A DNA stretch of 20,766 nt from DASULA01 sp036278435. GTDB lineage: Bacteria > Actinomycetota > Actinomycetes > Mycobacteriales > DASULA01. Of this stretch, positions 7,073 through 15,736 are shown piece by piece. Numbering within the stretch: the first letter of the stretch is position 1; the number at the start of each line of letters is the position of its first letter. The stretch is from assembly GCA_036278435.1 (NCBI GenBank), contig DASULA010000261.1, positions 1 through 20,766 on the forward strand, in the 5' to 3' direction. The translations under genes were made by a program, and so were the position numbers. A model generated the notes under the pieces. The model worked only from the letters and a program-made list of their open reading frames with translations, searched no databases and was not told where the DNA came from.

Positions 7073-10000
7073 ATGGACTTCGCTGCCGTCCCTGGTCCCC
7101 AGGGCCTGTATGACCCACAGTTCGAACACGACTCCTGCGGTGTGGCGTTCGTGGTGGATGCCCGCGGTCGCCGGTCGCACCGGATCGTGGCCGAGGGGCT
7201 CACCGCGCTGCGCAACATGCGGCATCGGGGCGCGGCCGGCTGCGAACCGAGTTCGGGTGACGGCGCGGGACTGCTGGTGCAGATCCCCGACGGGTTCCTT
7301 CGGTCCGTGGTGGACTTCGACCTGCCCGGACCCGGCCCGGCCGGCGAGCCTGGTTACGCCTGCGGTATCGCCTTCCTGCCGGTCCAGGACGCGCGCCGGG
7401 CCGAGGCGGTCGCGCTGGTCGAACGGATCGCGGCCGAGGAGGGGCTGAGCGTGCTCGGCTGGCGGGAGGTGCCGGTCGATCCACGCACGGTCGGGCCGAC
7501 CGCCCGCTCGGTGATGCCCGCGTTCGGGCAACTGTTCCTGTCCGGCGCCAGCGGCATGACCCTGGAACGCAGGGCGTTCTGCGTGCGCAGGCGGGTCGAA
7601 CGGGAGTCTGCGGCCACCGGCGCCGGGGTGTACTTCCCGTCCCTGTCCGGCCGGACCATCGTCTACAAGGGAATGCTCACCGCCGACCAGCTCGGCGAGT
7701 TCTTCGGCGACCTGACCGATCCGGCGTTCGCCTCCGCGCTGGCGCTGGTGCACAGCAGGTTCAGCACGAACACGTTCCCGTCCTGGCCGCTGGCCCACCC
7801 CTACCGTTACGTCGCGCACAACGGCGAGATCAACACGGTGCGCGGCAACCGCAACTGGATGCGGGCCCGCGAGGCGATGCTGCGCTGTGACGCGCTGGCC
7901 GACGGTCCCGGCGGAATCGACCGGTTGTTTCCGATCTGCTCCTCTGAGGCGAGTGACTCGGCCTCCTTCGACGAGGTGCTCGAACTGTTGCGCCTGGCCG
8001 GGCGGTCACTGCCGCACGCGGTGTTGATGATGATCCCGGAGGCCTGGCAGAACCACGCCGAGATGGATCCGGCCCGCCGGGCGTTCTACGAGTACCACGC
8101 GACCCTGATGGAACCGTGGGACGGGCCGGCCTGCGTGGCGTTCACCGACGGCACGGTCGTGGGCGCCGTGCTGGACCGCAACGGGCTGCGGCCGTCGCGC
8201 TGGTGGCGCACCGACGACGACCTGGTGGTGCTGGCCAGCGAGGTGGGCGTGCTGGACATCCCGGCCGACCGGGTGGTGGCCAAGGGCCGGCTGCGGCCGG
8301 GCCGGATGTTTCTGGTGGACACCGGGCAGGGGCGGATCGTCGACGACGACGAGATCAAGGCGGAACTGGCCGGGCAGCATCCCTACGGCGAGTGGCTGGC
8401 CGCCGGGCTGGTGCACCTGGCCGATCTGCCCGAGCGCGAACCGGCACCGGGGCGGGTGGACGTCCGCACCGGCCCGCCCACCGGTTCGCCGGCCGACCCG
8501 GTGGGCGAGGTGGCGTCCCTGTCCTGCCGGCAGCGCGCGTTCGGCTACACCGACGAGGAACTGCGGGTGTTGCTGGCGCCGATGGCCGCGACCGGGGTGG
8601 AACCGCTCGGGTCGATGGGCAGCGACACGCCGGTGGCCGTGTTGTCGGAGCGGCCCAGATTGCTCTACGACTACTTCAGCCAGTTGTTCGCCCAGGTGAC
8701 CAACCCGCCGCTGGACGCGATCAGGGAGGAACTGGTCACCTCGCTGACGACCACGGTCGGGGCCGAGGGAAACCTGCTGGAACCCATGCCGTCGTCCTGC
8801 CGGCAGATCGTGCTGCCCTACCCGGTGCTGGACAACGGCGGGCTGGCCCGGATCGCCGGTCTCAACGACGACGGGGACCTGCCCGGATTCGCCCCGGTGA
8901 TCATCCCGTGCCTGTTCGACGTGCCCGACAGCGGGTCCGACACCGTGTCGGCCGGCGACCCGGCCGGGCGGGCACTGGCCGACGCCCTGGACCGGATCCG
9001 GGTCCGGGCGTCAGAGGCGATCGCGTCCGGCGCGCGGATGCTGGTGCTCACCGACCGGGGAGCGGACCGGCACCGGGCGCCGATCCCGTCGCTGCTGGCC
9101 GCCGCGGCCGTGCACCACCACCTGGTCCGGGAGAAGTCCCGCACCAGGGTCGGCCTGGTCGTCGAGTCCGGCGACTGCCGCGAGGTGCACCACGTGGCGC
9201 TGCTGCTCGGCTACGGGGCCGCCGCGGTCAACCCGTACCTGGCCTTCGACACCGTGCGCGAGCTGGCCCGCACCGGCGTCGTGACCGGTGTCACCCCCGA
9301 ACGGGCCGAACGCAACTACATCCAGGCGCTGAACAAGGGCGTGCTCAAGGTGATGTCCAAGATGGGCATCAGCACGGTCGCCTCCTACACCGGGGCCCAG
9401 GTCTTCGAGGCACTCGGGCTGGACCGGCGCACCGTGGCGGAGTACTTCACCGGGACGACCAGCCGCCTGGACGGGATCGGCCTGGACGTGCTGGCCGGCG
9501 AGGTGCTGGCCCGCCACCGGCTGGCCCATTCGGACAACCCGACCGGCCGGGCGCACCGCAACCTGGAGGTGGGCGGGCAGTACCAGTGGCGCCGCGAGGG
9601 CGAGGTGCACCTGTTCAACCCCGAGACGGTGTTCCTGCTCCAGCACGCCACCCGGGCCCGCCGGTACGAGGTCTTCCGGCGGTACACCTCGGCGGTGGAC
9701 GAGCTGTCCCGGCGGGCCGCCACCCTGCGCGGCCTGTTCGAGTTGCGTGCCGGAGCGCGGCCACCGGTGCCGATCGAGACGGTCGAACCGGTCAGTTCGA
9801 TCGTGCGCCGGTTCTCCACGGGGGCGATGTCCTACGGTTCCATCTCGGCCGAGGCGCACCAGACCCTGGCCATCGCGATGAACCGGCTCGGTGCGAAGTC
9901 CAACACCGGGGAGGGCGGCGAGGACGCCGACCGGTACCGCCCCGACGCCAACGGCGACCTGCGCCGCAGCGCCATCAAGCAGGTCGCCAGTGGACGGTTC

Positions 10001-11719
10001 GGGGTGACCAGCGAGTACCTGGTCAACGCCGACGATCTCCAGATCAAGATGGCCCAGGGCGCCAAGCCCGGCGAGGGCGGCCAGTTGCCCGGGCACAAGG
10101 TCTACCCGTGGATCGCCCGGACCCGCCACTCCACCCCGGGCGTGGGCCTGATCTCACCCCCGCCGCACCACGACATCTACTCCATCGAGGATTTGGCCCA
10201 GCTCGTCCACGACCTGAAGAACGCCAACTCCGACGCCCGGGTGCATGTCAAGCTGGTCGCCGAGGTCGGCGTGGGCACGGTCGCCGCCGGGGTGGCCAAG
10301 GCGCACGCCGACGTGGTGCTGATCTCCGGCCACGACGGCGGCACCGGCGCGTCGCCGCTGACCAGCCTCAAGCACGCCGGCGCGCCGTGGGAGCTGGGGC
10401 TGGCCGAGACCCAGCAGACCCTGCTGCACAACAGCCTGCGGGACCGGATCGTGGTGCAGTGCGACGGCCAGCTCAAGACCGGTCGGGACGTGGTGGTGGC
10501 CGCCCTGCTGGGCGCCGAGGAGTTCGGCTTCGCCACCGCCCCACTGGTCGTGTCCGGCTGCGTGATGATGCGGGTCTGCCACCTGGACACCTGTCCGGTC
10601 GGGGTGGCTACCCAGAACCCGGAGCTACGGCGCCGGTTCACCGGGGCGCCGGAGTTCGTGGTGAACTTCTTCGAGTTCCTCGCCGAGGAGGTGCGGGAGT
10701 ACCTGGCCGCGTTGGGTTTCCGCAGCCTCGACGAGGCGGTCGGCCACGCCGAGTTGCTGGACGTGCGCACCGCCGTGGCGCACTGGAAGGCGGCCGGGCT
10801 GGACCTCGGGCCGCTGCTGGCGGTGCCCGCGCTGCCCGAGGGTGCGGCCCGGCGCCGGATGGTGGCCCAGGACCACGGCCTGGACCAGGCGCTGGACAAC
10901 ACCCTGATCGCCCTGTGCGAGGGCGCGCTGTCCGACGGCACCCCGGTCAAGCTGGACCTGCCGGTGCGCAACGTCAACCGCACCGTGGGCACCATGCTCG
11001 GGTCGCGGGTCACCCGCAGGTTCGGCGGCGCCGGGCTACCCGACGACACCATCGAGATCACCCTGCGAGGCTCGGCCGGGCAGTCCTTCGGCGCGTTCCT
11101 GCCCCGCGGTGTCACCCTGCGCCTGTACGGGGACGCCAACGACTACCTGGGCAAGGGCCTGTCCGGTGGTCGGATCGTCGCCCGCCCCGACGACAAGGCG
11201 CCGTTCGCCGCGCAGCACAACGTGCTGGCCGGCAACGTGATCGGCTACGGGGCCACCGGCGGGCAGATGTACCTGCGTGGCACGGTGGGGGAGCGGTTCT
11301 GCGTGCGCAACTCCGGGGCGACCGCGGTGGTGGAGGGTGTCGGTGACCACGCCTGTGAGTACATGACCGGTGGGCGGGTGGTGATCCTCGGCGAGACCGG
11401 GCGGAACCTGGCCGCCGGGATGTCCGGCGGCCTCGCCTACGTGCTCGACCTGAACCCGCTGCGGGTCAACCGCGAGCTGGTGGACGTGGAGGAGGTGCCC
11501 GGCCAGGACGCGGCCTGGTTGCGCGAGACCGTGCAGCGGCACCTGCTGGAGACCGGGTCGACGGTGGCTGAGGAACTGCTGGCCGACTGGGACCGGCGGG
11601 TGCGGGAGTTCCGCCGGATCATGCCGCGGGACTACAGGCGGGTACTGGAGGCGACCGGCCGGGCCGAGCGGGACGGCCGGGACGTGGCCGAGGCGATCAT
11701 GGAGGCCGCACGTGGCTGA
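7073..11719 (+). CDS. gltB: Glutamate synthase (NADPH) large subunit
   Basis: The 1548-residue protein is the large subunit of NADPH-glutamate synthase, which makes two glutamates from glutamine and 2-oxoglutarate. I chose ATG 7073, with GGGAAG 5 nt upstream; this places the catalytic Cys at residue 22 (HDSCGVAF) after a 21-residue propeptide that is normally cleaved so that Cys becomes the N-terminal nucleophile. The glutaminase domain spans about 22-430. The FMN synthase domain (about 850-1230) includes RFSTGAMSYGSIS, SGHDGGTGASPLTS and the 3Fe-4S cysteines C1163, C1169 and C1174 (C-x5-C-x4-C). The C-terminal GXGXG beta-helix region starts near 1300. Length and motifs are those of a complete enzyme. 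It overlaps gltD by 8 bp. Confidence 0.98.
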   Translation: MDFAAVPGPQGLYDPQFEHDSCGVAFVVDARGRRSHRIVAEGLTALRNMRHRGAAGCEPSSGDGAGLLVQIPDGFLRSVVDFDLPGPGPAGEPGYACGIAFLPVQDARRAEAVALVERIAAEEGLSVLGWREVPVDPRTVGPTARSVMPAFGQLFLSGASGMTLERRAFCVRRRVERESAATGAGVYFPSLSGRTIVYKGMLTADQLGEFFGDLTDPAFASALALVHSRFSTNTFPSWPLAHPYRYVAHNGEINTVRGNRNWMRAREAMLRCDALADGPGGIDRLFPICSSEASDSASFDEVLELLRLAGRSLPHAVLMMIPEAWQNHAEMDPARRAFYEYHATLMEPWDGPACVAFTDGTVVGAVLDRNGLRPSRWWRTDDDLVVLASEVGVLDIPADRVVAKGRLRPGRMFLVDTGQGRIVDDDEIKAELAGQHPYGEWLAAGLVHLADLPEREPAPGRVDVRTGPPTGSPADPVGEVASLSCRQRAFGYTDEELRVLLAPMAATGVEPLGSMGSDTPVAVLSERPRLLYDYFSQLFAQVTNPPLDAIREELVTSLTTTVGAEGNLLEPMPSSCRQIVLPYPVLDNGGLARIAGLNDDGDLPGFAPVIIPCLFDVPDSGSDTVSAGDPAGRALADALDRIRVRASEAIASGARMLVLTDRGADRHRAPIPSLLAAAAVHHHLVREKSRTRVGLVVESGDCREVHHVALLLGYGAAAVNPYLAFDTVRELARTGVVTGVTPERAERNYIQALNKGVLKVMSKMGISTVASYTGAQVFEALGLDRRTVAEYFTGTTSRLDGIGLDVLAGEVLARHRLAHSDNPTGRAHRNLEVGGQYQWRREGEVHLFNPETVFLLQHATRARRYEVFRRYTSAVDELSRRAATLRGLFELRAGARPPVPIETVEPVSSIVRRFSTGAMSYGSISAEAHQTLAIAMNRLGAKSNTGEGGEDADRYRPDANGDLRRSAIKQVASGRFGVTSEYLVNADDLQIKMAQGAKPGEGGQLPGHKVYPWIARTRHSTPGVGLISPPPHHDIYSIEDLAQLVHDLKNANSDARVHVKLVAEVGVGTVAAGVAKAHADVVLISGHDGGTGASPLTSLKHAGAPWELGLAETQQTLLHNSLRDRIVVQCDGQLKTGRDVVVAALLGAEEFGFATAPLVVSGCVMMRVCHLDTCPVGVATQNPELRRRFTGAPEFVVNFFEFLAEEVREYLAALGFRSLDEAVGHAELLDVRTAVAHWKAAGLDLGPLLAVPALPEGAARRRMVAQDHGLDQALDNTLIALCEGALSDGTPVKLDLPVRNVNRTVGTMLGSRVTRRFGGAGLPDDTIEITLRGSAGQSFGAFLPRGVTLRLYGDANDYLGKGLSGGRIVARPDDKAPFAAQHNVLAGNVIGYGATGGQMYLRGTVGERFCVRNSGATAVVEGVGDHACEYMTGGRVVILGETGRNLAAGMSGGLAYVLDLNPLRVNRELVDVEEVPGQDAAWLRETVQRHLLETGSTVAEELLADWDRRVREFRRIMPRDYRRVLEATGRAERDGRDVAEAIMEAARG

Positions 11720-13175
11720 CCCGACCGGTTTCCTCAGGCACGGCCGGGAGCTGCCGCGACGCCGGCCGGTGCCGGTCCGCATCCAGGACTGGCGCGAGGT
11801 CTACCCGCCGGACAAGCGGGACTTCGACGCGGGGGCGGTGAGTCGGCAGGCCAGCCGTTGCATGGACTGCGGGGTGCCGTTCTGCCACAACGGGTGCCCG
11901 TTGGGCAACCTCATTCCGGAGTGGAACGATCTGGTCCGCCGGGACGAGTGGCGGGCCGCGGTCGAGCGGCTGCACGCCACCAACAACTTCCCGGAGTTCA
12001 CCGGTCGGCTGTGCCCGGCGCCGTGCGAGTCCGCCTGCGTGTTGGGCATCAACTCCGACCCGGTGACGATCAAGCAGGTCGAGGTGGAGATCATCGACCG
12101 GGCCTGGGCGGAGGGCTGGGTGGGGCCGCGCCCCCCGGCCCGGCGCACCGGCCGGCGGGTGGCCGTGGTTGGCTCCGGGCCGGCCGGGCTGGCCGCCGCC
12201 CAGCAGCTCACCCGGGCCGGGCACCAGGTGACCGTCTACGAGCGGGCCGACCGACCCGGCGGCCTGCTCCGGTACGGCATCCCCGAGTTCAAGATGGAGA
12301 AGCGGCACCTGGACCGGCGGCTGGAGCAGATGCGGGCGGAGGGCACGTGTTTCGTCACTGCTTGCGAGGTTGGTACCGACCTGTCCGTCGAGGATCTGCG
12401 GACCGGTCACGACGCGGTGCTGCTGGCCGGCGGCTCGACCGTGCCGCGTGACCTGCCGGTGCCCGGCCGGGACCTGTCCGGCGTGCATTTCGCGATGGAC
12501 TACCTGACTCCGGCGAACCGGGTGCGCAACGGCGAGCTGGACGAACCGTCGGTGACCGCGGCGGGAAAGCGGGTAGTGATCATCGGGGGCGGGGACACCG
12601 GCGCGGACTGCCTGGGCACCGCCCACCGGCAGGGCGCGCGCTCGGTCCACCAACTGGAGATCATGTCCCGACCGCCGGACGTCCGCGATGAGGCGATGCC
12701 CTGGCCGACCTACCCGATGACCTACCGGATCTCCAGCGCACACGAGGAGGGCGGCGAGCGGGTGTTCTCGGTCAGCACCGACCGGTTCGTCGGCGACGCC
12801 GACGGCCGGGTCGCCGGGCTGGTGCTGACCGAGGTGGCGCTGTCCGGGGGGCGGTTCGAACCGGTGCCGGGCAGCCGGCGGGAGCTGCCCTGCGAGCTGG
12901 TGCTGCTGGCCATGGGGTTCGTCGGCCCGGCCCGGGCCGGGCTGCTCGACCAGCTCGGGGTGGAACTGGACGGACGCGGCAACGTGGCCCGGGACGAGCG
13001 GTGGCAGACCAGCGTGCCGGGCGTGTTCGTGGCCGGCGACATGGGCCGCGGGCAGTCGCTGATCGTCTGGGCCATCGCGGAGGGCCGTTCGGCCGCGGCG
13101 GCGGTGGACGCGCACCTGTCCGGCCGCACCGACCTGTCCGCGCCGATCCAGCCGGGCACGGTGGCCCTGCGCTGA
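11712..13175 (+). CDS. gltD: Glutamate synthase (NADPH) small subunit
   Basis: The 487-residue protein is the FAD- and Fe-S-containing small subunit that takes electrons from NADPH and passes them to GltB. The N-terminal part has two cysteine clusters: C50, C53, C58, C62 (CMDCGVPFCHNGC) and C101, C105, C109 (CPAPCESAC), which bind the 4Fe-4S centres. FAD binding is by VVGSGPAG (152-159) and the C-terminal VFVAGDMGRGQSLIVWAIAEGR region (from 438). The NADPH motif is IIGGGDTG (290-297). The GTG start has GGAGG at 11701-11705 with 6 nt spacing and overlaps the gltB stop, so the two subunits should be made in step. Length is normal for the family. Confidence 0.98.
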   Translation: MADPTGFLRHGRELPRRRPVPVRIQDWREVYPPDKRDFDAGAVSRQASRCMDCGVPFCHNGCPLGNLIPEWNDLVRRDEWRAAVERLHATNNFPEFTGRLCPAPCESACVLGINSDPVTIKQVEVEIIDRAWAEGWVGPRPPARRTGRRVAVVGSGPAGLAAAQQLTRAGHQVTVYERADRPGGLLRYGIPEFKMEKRHLDRRLEQMRAEGTCFVTACEVGTDLSVEDLRTGHDAVLLAGGSTVPRDLPVPGRDLSGVHFAMDYLTPANRVRNGELDEPSVTAAGKRVVIIGGGDTGADCLGTAHRQGARSVHQLEIMSRPPDVRDEAMPWPTYPMTYRISSAHEEGGERVFSVSTDRFVGDADGRVAGLVLTEVALSGGRFEPVPGSRRELPCELVLLAMGFVGPARAGLLDQLGVELDGRGNVARDERWQTSVPGVFVAGDMGRGQSLIVWAIAEGRSAAAAVDAHLSGRTDLSAPIQPGTVALR

Positions 13176-13227
13176 GGGCTCTGGTCCGGTATCCCGTCCG
13201 GGTTCGATTCGGGTCGCCGGCCCGGTT

Positions 13228-13240
13228 CGGGTCGGACCCG
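13228..13240 (+). terminator. Small hairpin downstream of gltD
   Basis: CGGGT (13228-13232) pairs with ACCCG (13236-13240) across a CGG loop, about 50 nt after the gltD stop. The stem is short and has no U-run. Two copies of TTCGGGTCG (13208-13216 and 13226-13234) precede or overlap it. It may contribute to termination, but this is weak. Confidence 0.25.
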
Positions 13241-13257
13241 CCGCGGCCGGCCGGCCG

Positions 13258-13280
13258 GTCTGGCCCGGTCCGGGCCGGAC
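13258..13280. promoter_or_regulatory. GC-rich dyad between gltD and pyk
   Basis: GTCTGGCCCG and CGGGCCGGAC form a 10-bp stem with one G-U pair around a three-base GTC loop. It could end the gltBD message as a factor-independent hairpin, although it lacks a U-run. It also covers the place where the -35 element of the pyk promoter should be (about 13265-13270), so it could equally be an operator. Confidence 0.4.
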
Positions 13281-13287
13281 CGCGCCG

Positions 13288-13300
13288 TAGGCTCGGTGCC
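13288..13300 (+). promoter_or_regulatory. Candidate leaderless promoter of pyk
   Basis: TAGGCT at 13288-13293 is followed by exactly 7 nt and then the ATG at 13301. No ribosome-binding sequence precedes this ATG. A TANNNT -10 hexamer at this distance, with transcription starting on the A of the ATG, is the standard layout of leaderless genes in actinobacteria. The start site itself is inferred. Confidence 0.55.
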
Positions 13301-14809
13301 ATGTCACGTCGCACCAAGATCATGTGCACCATCGGTCCGGCCACCGCCTCGCCGGAGCGGATCGACGCGCTGGTGGGAGCCGGCATGGACGTGGCGCGGC
13401 TCAACTTCAGCCACGGCGGTCACGCCGACCACGCCGCGACGTACCGGATGGTGCGCGACACCGCCGAGCGGACCGGGCACGCGGTGGGCGTGCTCGCCGA
13501 CCTGCAGGGCCCGAAGATCAGGCTGGGATGCTTCGACGGCGGGTCCGCGGTGTGGGCACCGGGCCAGCAGGTGGTCATCACCACCGAGGAGATCCTGGGC
13601 ACCGCCGACCGGGTCTGCACCACATACCTGGACCTGCCGGGCGATGTGGACCGGGGCGACCGGCTGTTGGTCGACGACGGCAGGCTGGTGCTCCAGGTGG
13701 TCGGGGTGCGGGGCAACGACGTGCGGTGCACGGTGCTGGAGGGCGGCCAGGTCAGCGACCACAAGGGCCTGAGCATCCCGGGCGTGCGGGTGGGGGTGCC
13801 GGTGCTCTCGGACAAGGACGCCACCGACCTGGCGTTCGGGCTGTCCCTGGGCGTCGACCTGGTCGCGCTGTCGTTCGTCCGCTCCGCGCACGACGTGCGG
13901 GCCGTGCACGAGGTGATGGACGCCGCGGGTGTGCGGGTTCCGGTCATCGCCAAGGTGGAACGGCCCGAGGCGGTGGACGAACTCGCCGAGATTGTGGAGG
14001 CGTTCGACGGGCTGATGGTGGCGCGCGGGGACCTGGGCGTGGAGATGCCACTGGAACAGGTCCCGATCGTGCAGAAACAGGCGGTCGGGATGTGCCGGGA
14101 GGCGGCCAAACCGTGCATCGTGGCCACCCAGATGCTCGACTCGATGATGCAGAACCCCCGGCCGACCAGGGCCGAGGCATCCGACGTGGCCAACGCGGTG
14201 CTCGACGGCGCGGACGCGGTGATGCTGTCCGGGGAGACCAGCGTGGGGCGGTATCCGGTGGAGGCGGTCCAGACCATGGCCCGGATCGTGACCACGGTCG
14301 ACGCCGGGCCGTTCGAGGTACCGGCGCTGCGGCATGGGCCACGGACCAAGGGCGGTGCGATCGCCCGGGCGGCCAAGGACGTCGGCGAGGTGATCGGCGC
14401 CGGCGCCCTGGTGTGCTTCACCCAGAGTGGCGACACAGTCCGGCGGCTGGCCCGGTTGCGGTCCCGGTTGCCGCTGCTGGCGTTCACCCCCGAGGCGAGC
14501 GTCCGCCGGCGGTTGGCGCTGACCTGGGGCGTACGCACGTTCCTGGTGCCGCCGGTCGGCAACACCGACGAGATGGTCCGGCAGGTCCAGGAGGTGTTGC
14601 TGTCGCGGAACCTTCTCGGCGTCGGCGAGCAGGTGGTGATCGTGGCCGGCAGCCCGCCCGGCGTGCCGGGTTCGACCAACGCGCTGCGGGTGTGGCGGCT
14701 CGGCGACCGGCTGCCGCGGTGCGCCGACGACACCGAGGACGTAGACGACAACACCGCGGCCGATACGGCGGCCGATACCGTGGCCGATACGGAGGTGGGC
14801 GGTGCCTGA
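13301..14809 (+). CDS. pyk: Pyruvate kinase
   Basis: The 502-residue protein converts phosphoenolpyruvate and ADP to pyruvate and ATP. The start fits family members (MSRRTKIMCTIGPAT). Active-site residues are in place: R33 and N35 in RLNFSH, K218 and E220 in AKVE, R242-G243-D244 in ARGDLG, and T276 in ATQMLDSM. The B domain runs from about 70 to 168, and the C-terminal domain from about 345. The last ~20 residues (from about 484) are an ADT-type repeat tail that is not part of the enzyme fold. The open frame extends upstream to 13001 only as a shadow of gltD; the gap holds a promoter, not coding sequence. The stop overlaps the tesB start. Confidence 0.97.
   Translation: MSRRTKIMCTIGPATASPERIDALVGAGMDVARLNFSHGGHADHAATYRMVRDTAERTGHAVGVLADLQGPKIRLGCFDGGSAVWAPGQQVVITTEEILGTADRVCTTYLDLPGDVDRGDRLLVDDGRLVLQVVGVRGNDVRCTVLEGGQVSDHKGLSIPGVRVGVPVLSDKDATDLAFGLSLGVDLVALSFVRSAHDVRAVHEVMDAAGVRVPVIAKVERPEAVDELAEIVEAFDGLMVARGDLGVEMPLEQVPIVQKQAVGMCREAAKPCIVATQMLDSMMQNPRPTRAEASDVANAVLDGADAVMLSGETSVGRYPVEAVQTMARIVTTVDAGPFEVPALRHGPRTKGGAIARAAKDVGEVIGAGALVCFTQSGDTVRRLARLRSRLPLLAFTPEASVRRRLALTWGVRTFLVPPVGNTDEMVRQVQEVLLSRNLLGVGEQVVIVAGSPPGVPGSTNALRVWRLGDRLPRCADDTEDVDDNTAADTAADTVADTEVGGA
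14756..14791 (+). repeat. Three 12-bp tandem repeats in the 3' end of pyk
   Basis: Units 14756-14767, 14768-14779 and 14780-14791 follow the pattern G(C/T)GGCCGATAC(G/C), with two variable sites. Each encodes A/V-A-D-T. The array ends right where the GGAGGTG ribosome site for tesB begins (14791-14797). Confidence 0.9.
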
Positions 14810-15704
14810 CGACGAGGCGGCCGATCTGGCGGTTGACTCGCGGGACGGGTCGGGGCAGCCGGTGCTCGACCAGCTCGTACGGCTGCTCGACCTGGAGGCG
14901 ATCGAGGTCGACATCTTCCGCGGGGTCAGCCCGCAGGTCTCGTTGCAGCGGGTGTTCGGTGGGCAGGTCGCCGGTCAGGCACTGGTCGCCGCCGGCCGGA
15001 CGGTGTCCACCGAGCGGCCGGTGCACTCGCTGCACGCCTACTTCCTGCGGCCCGGTGATCCGTCCGTACCGATCGTGTACTCGGTGGACCGGATCCGCGA
15101 CGGCCGGTCGTTCACCAGCCGGCGGGTGGTGGCCATCCAGCACGGGTTACCCATCTTCAGCCTGTCCGCGTCGTTCCACCGGATTGAGGACGGTCTGGAC
15201 CACCAGACGGCCATGCCGCTGGTGCCCGAGCCCGACACGCTGCCCACGCTGCCGGAGCGCTACGCCCCGTTCATCGACAAGCTCGGACCGTTCGCCCGGC
15301 TGCCCAGGCCGATCGACCTGCGCTACGTCGATCCGCCGCCGTGGGAGCAGCGCGGCCACGGTCCGCGCGAGCCGCTGTCGCGGGTCTGGGTGCGCGCCGA
15401 CGGCAGGCTGCCCGACGACCCGCTTCTGCACGTGTGCGCGCTCACCTACGCCAGCGACATGTCGCTGTTGGACTCGGTGATGGTGGGGCACGGGGTGAGC
15501 TGGGGACTGGACGTGGCCGGGGCCAGCCTGGACCACGCGACGTGGTTCCACCGGCCGTTCCGGGCCGACGAGTGGCTGCTCTACGAGTCGCGCAGCCCGT
15601 CGGCGTCGGGGGGGCGTGGCCTGGCCGAGGGCCGGTTCTGGACCCGGGAGGGCCGGCACGTGGCCACCGTCGTGCAGGAGGGCCTGCTCCGCGTGGTCGG
15701 GTAG
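14802..15704 (+). CDS. tesB: Acyl-CoA thioesterase II (TesB family)
   Basis: The 300-residue protein has the double hot-dog fold of TesB thioesterases, which hydrolyse acyl-CoA to free acid and CoA. The N-terminal hot dog includes VFGGQVAGQAL (51-61) and SLHAYFLRPGD (76-86). The C-terminal one includes YASDMSLLDS (216-225), SLDHATWFHRPFRADEWLLY (242-261) and VVQEGLLR (290-297). By comparison with E. coli TesB (D204, T228, Q278) the catalytic residues should be D219, S242 and Q292. The first ~18 residues are an acidic extension. GTG 14802 follows GGAGGTG with good spacing and overlaps the pyk stop by 8 bp. A pyk-tesB pair also occurs in Mycobacterium tuberculosis (Rv1617-Rv1618). Confidence 0.95.
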   Translation: MPDDEAADLAVDSRDGSGQPVLDQLVRLLDLEAIEVDIFRGVSPQVSLQRVFGGQVAGQALVAAGRTVSTERPVHSLHAYFLRPGDPSVPIVYSVDRIRDGRSFTSRRVVAIQHGLPIFSLSASFHRIEDGLDHQTAMPLVPEPDTLPTLPERYAPFIDKLGPFARLPRPIDLRYVDPPPWEQRGHGPREPLSRVWVRADGRLPDDPLLHVCALTYASDMSLLDSVMVGHGVSWGLDVAGASLDHATWFHRPFRADEWLLYESRSPSASGGRGLAEGRFWTREGRHVATVVQEGLLRVVG

Positions 15705-15709
15705 CGCTC

Positions 15710-15736
15710 ACCGCGTGCCGACCGCGGCGACGCGGT
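15710..15736 (+). terminator. Hairpin terminator after tesB
   Basis: ACCGCGT (15710-15716) pairs perfectly with ACGCGGT (15730-15736), and inside it GCCG (15717-15720) pairs with CGGC (15725-15728) around an ACCG loop, with one bulged G at 15729. This 11-bp stem starts 5 nt after the tesB stop and is followed by T-rich sequence, so it is a good intrinsic terminator for the pyk-tesB message. Confidence 0.7.

Noticed and set aside
8116..11346. 1076-residue plus-strand frame inside gltB
   Set aside because: It is the alternative frame of gltB, Gly/Arg-rich with no motifs, while gltB has all family signatures.
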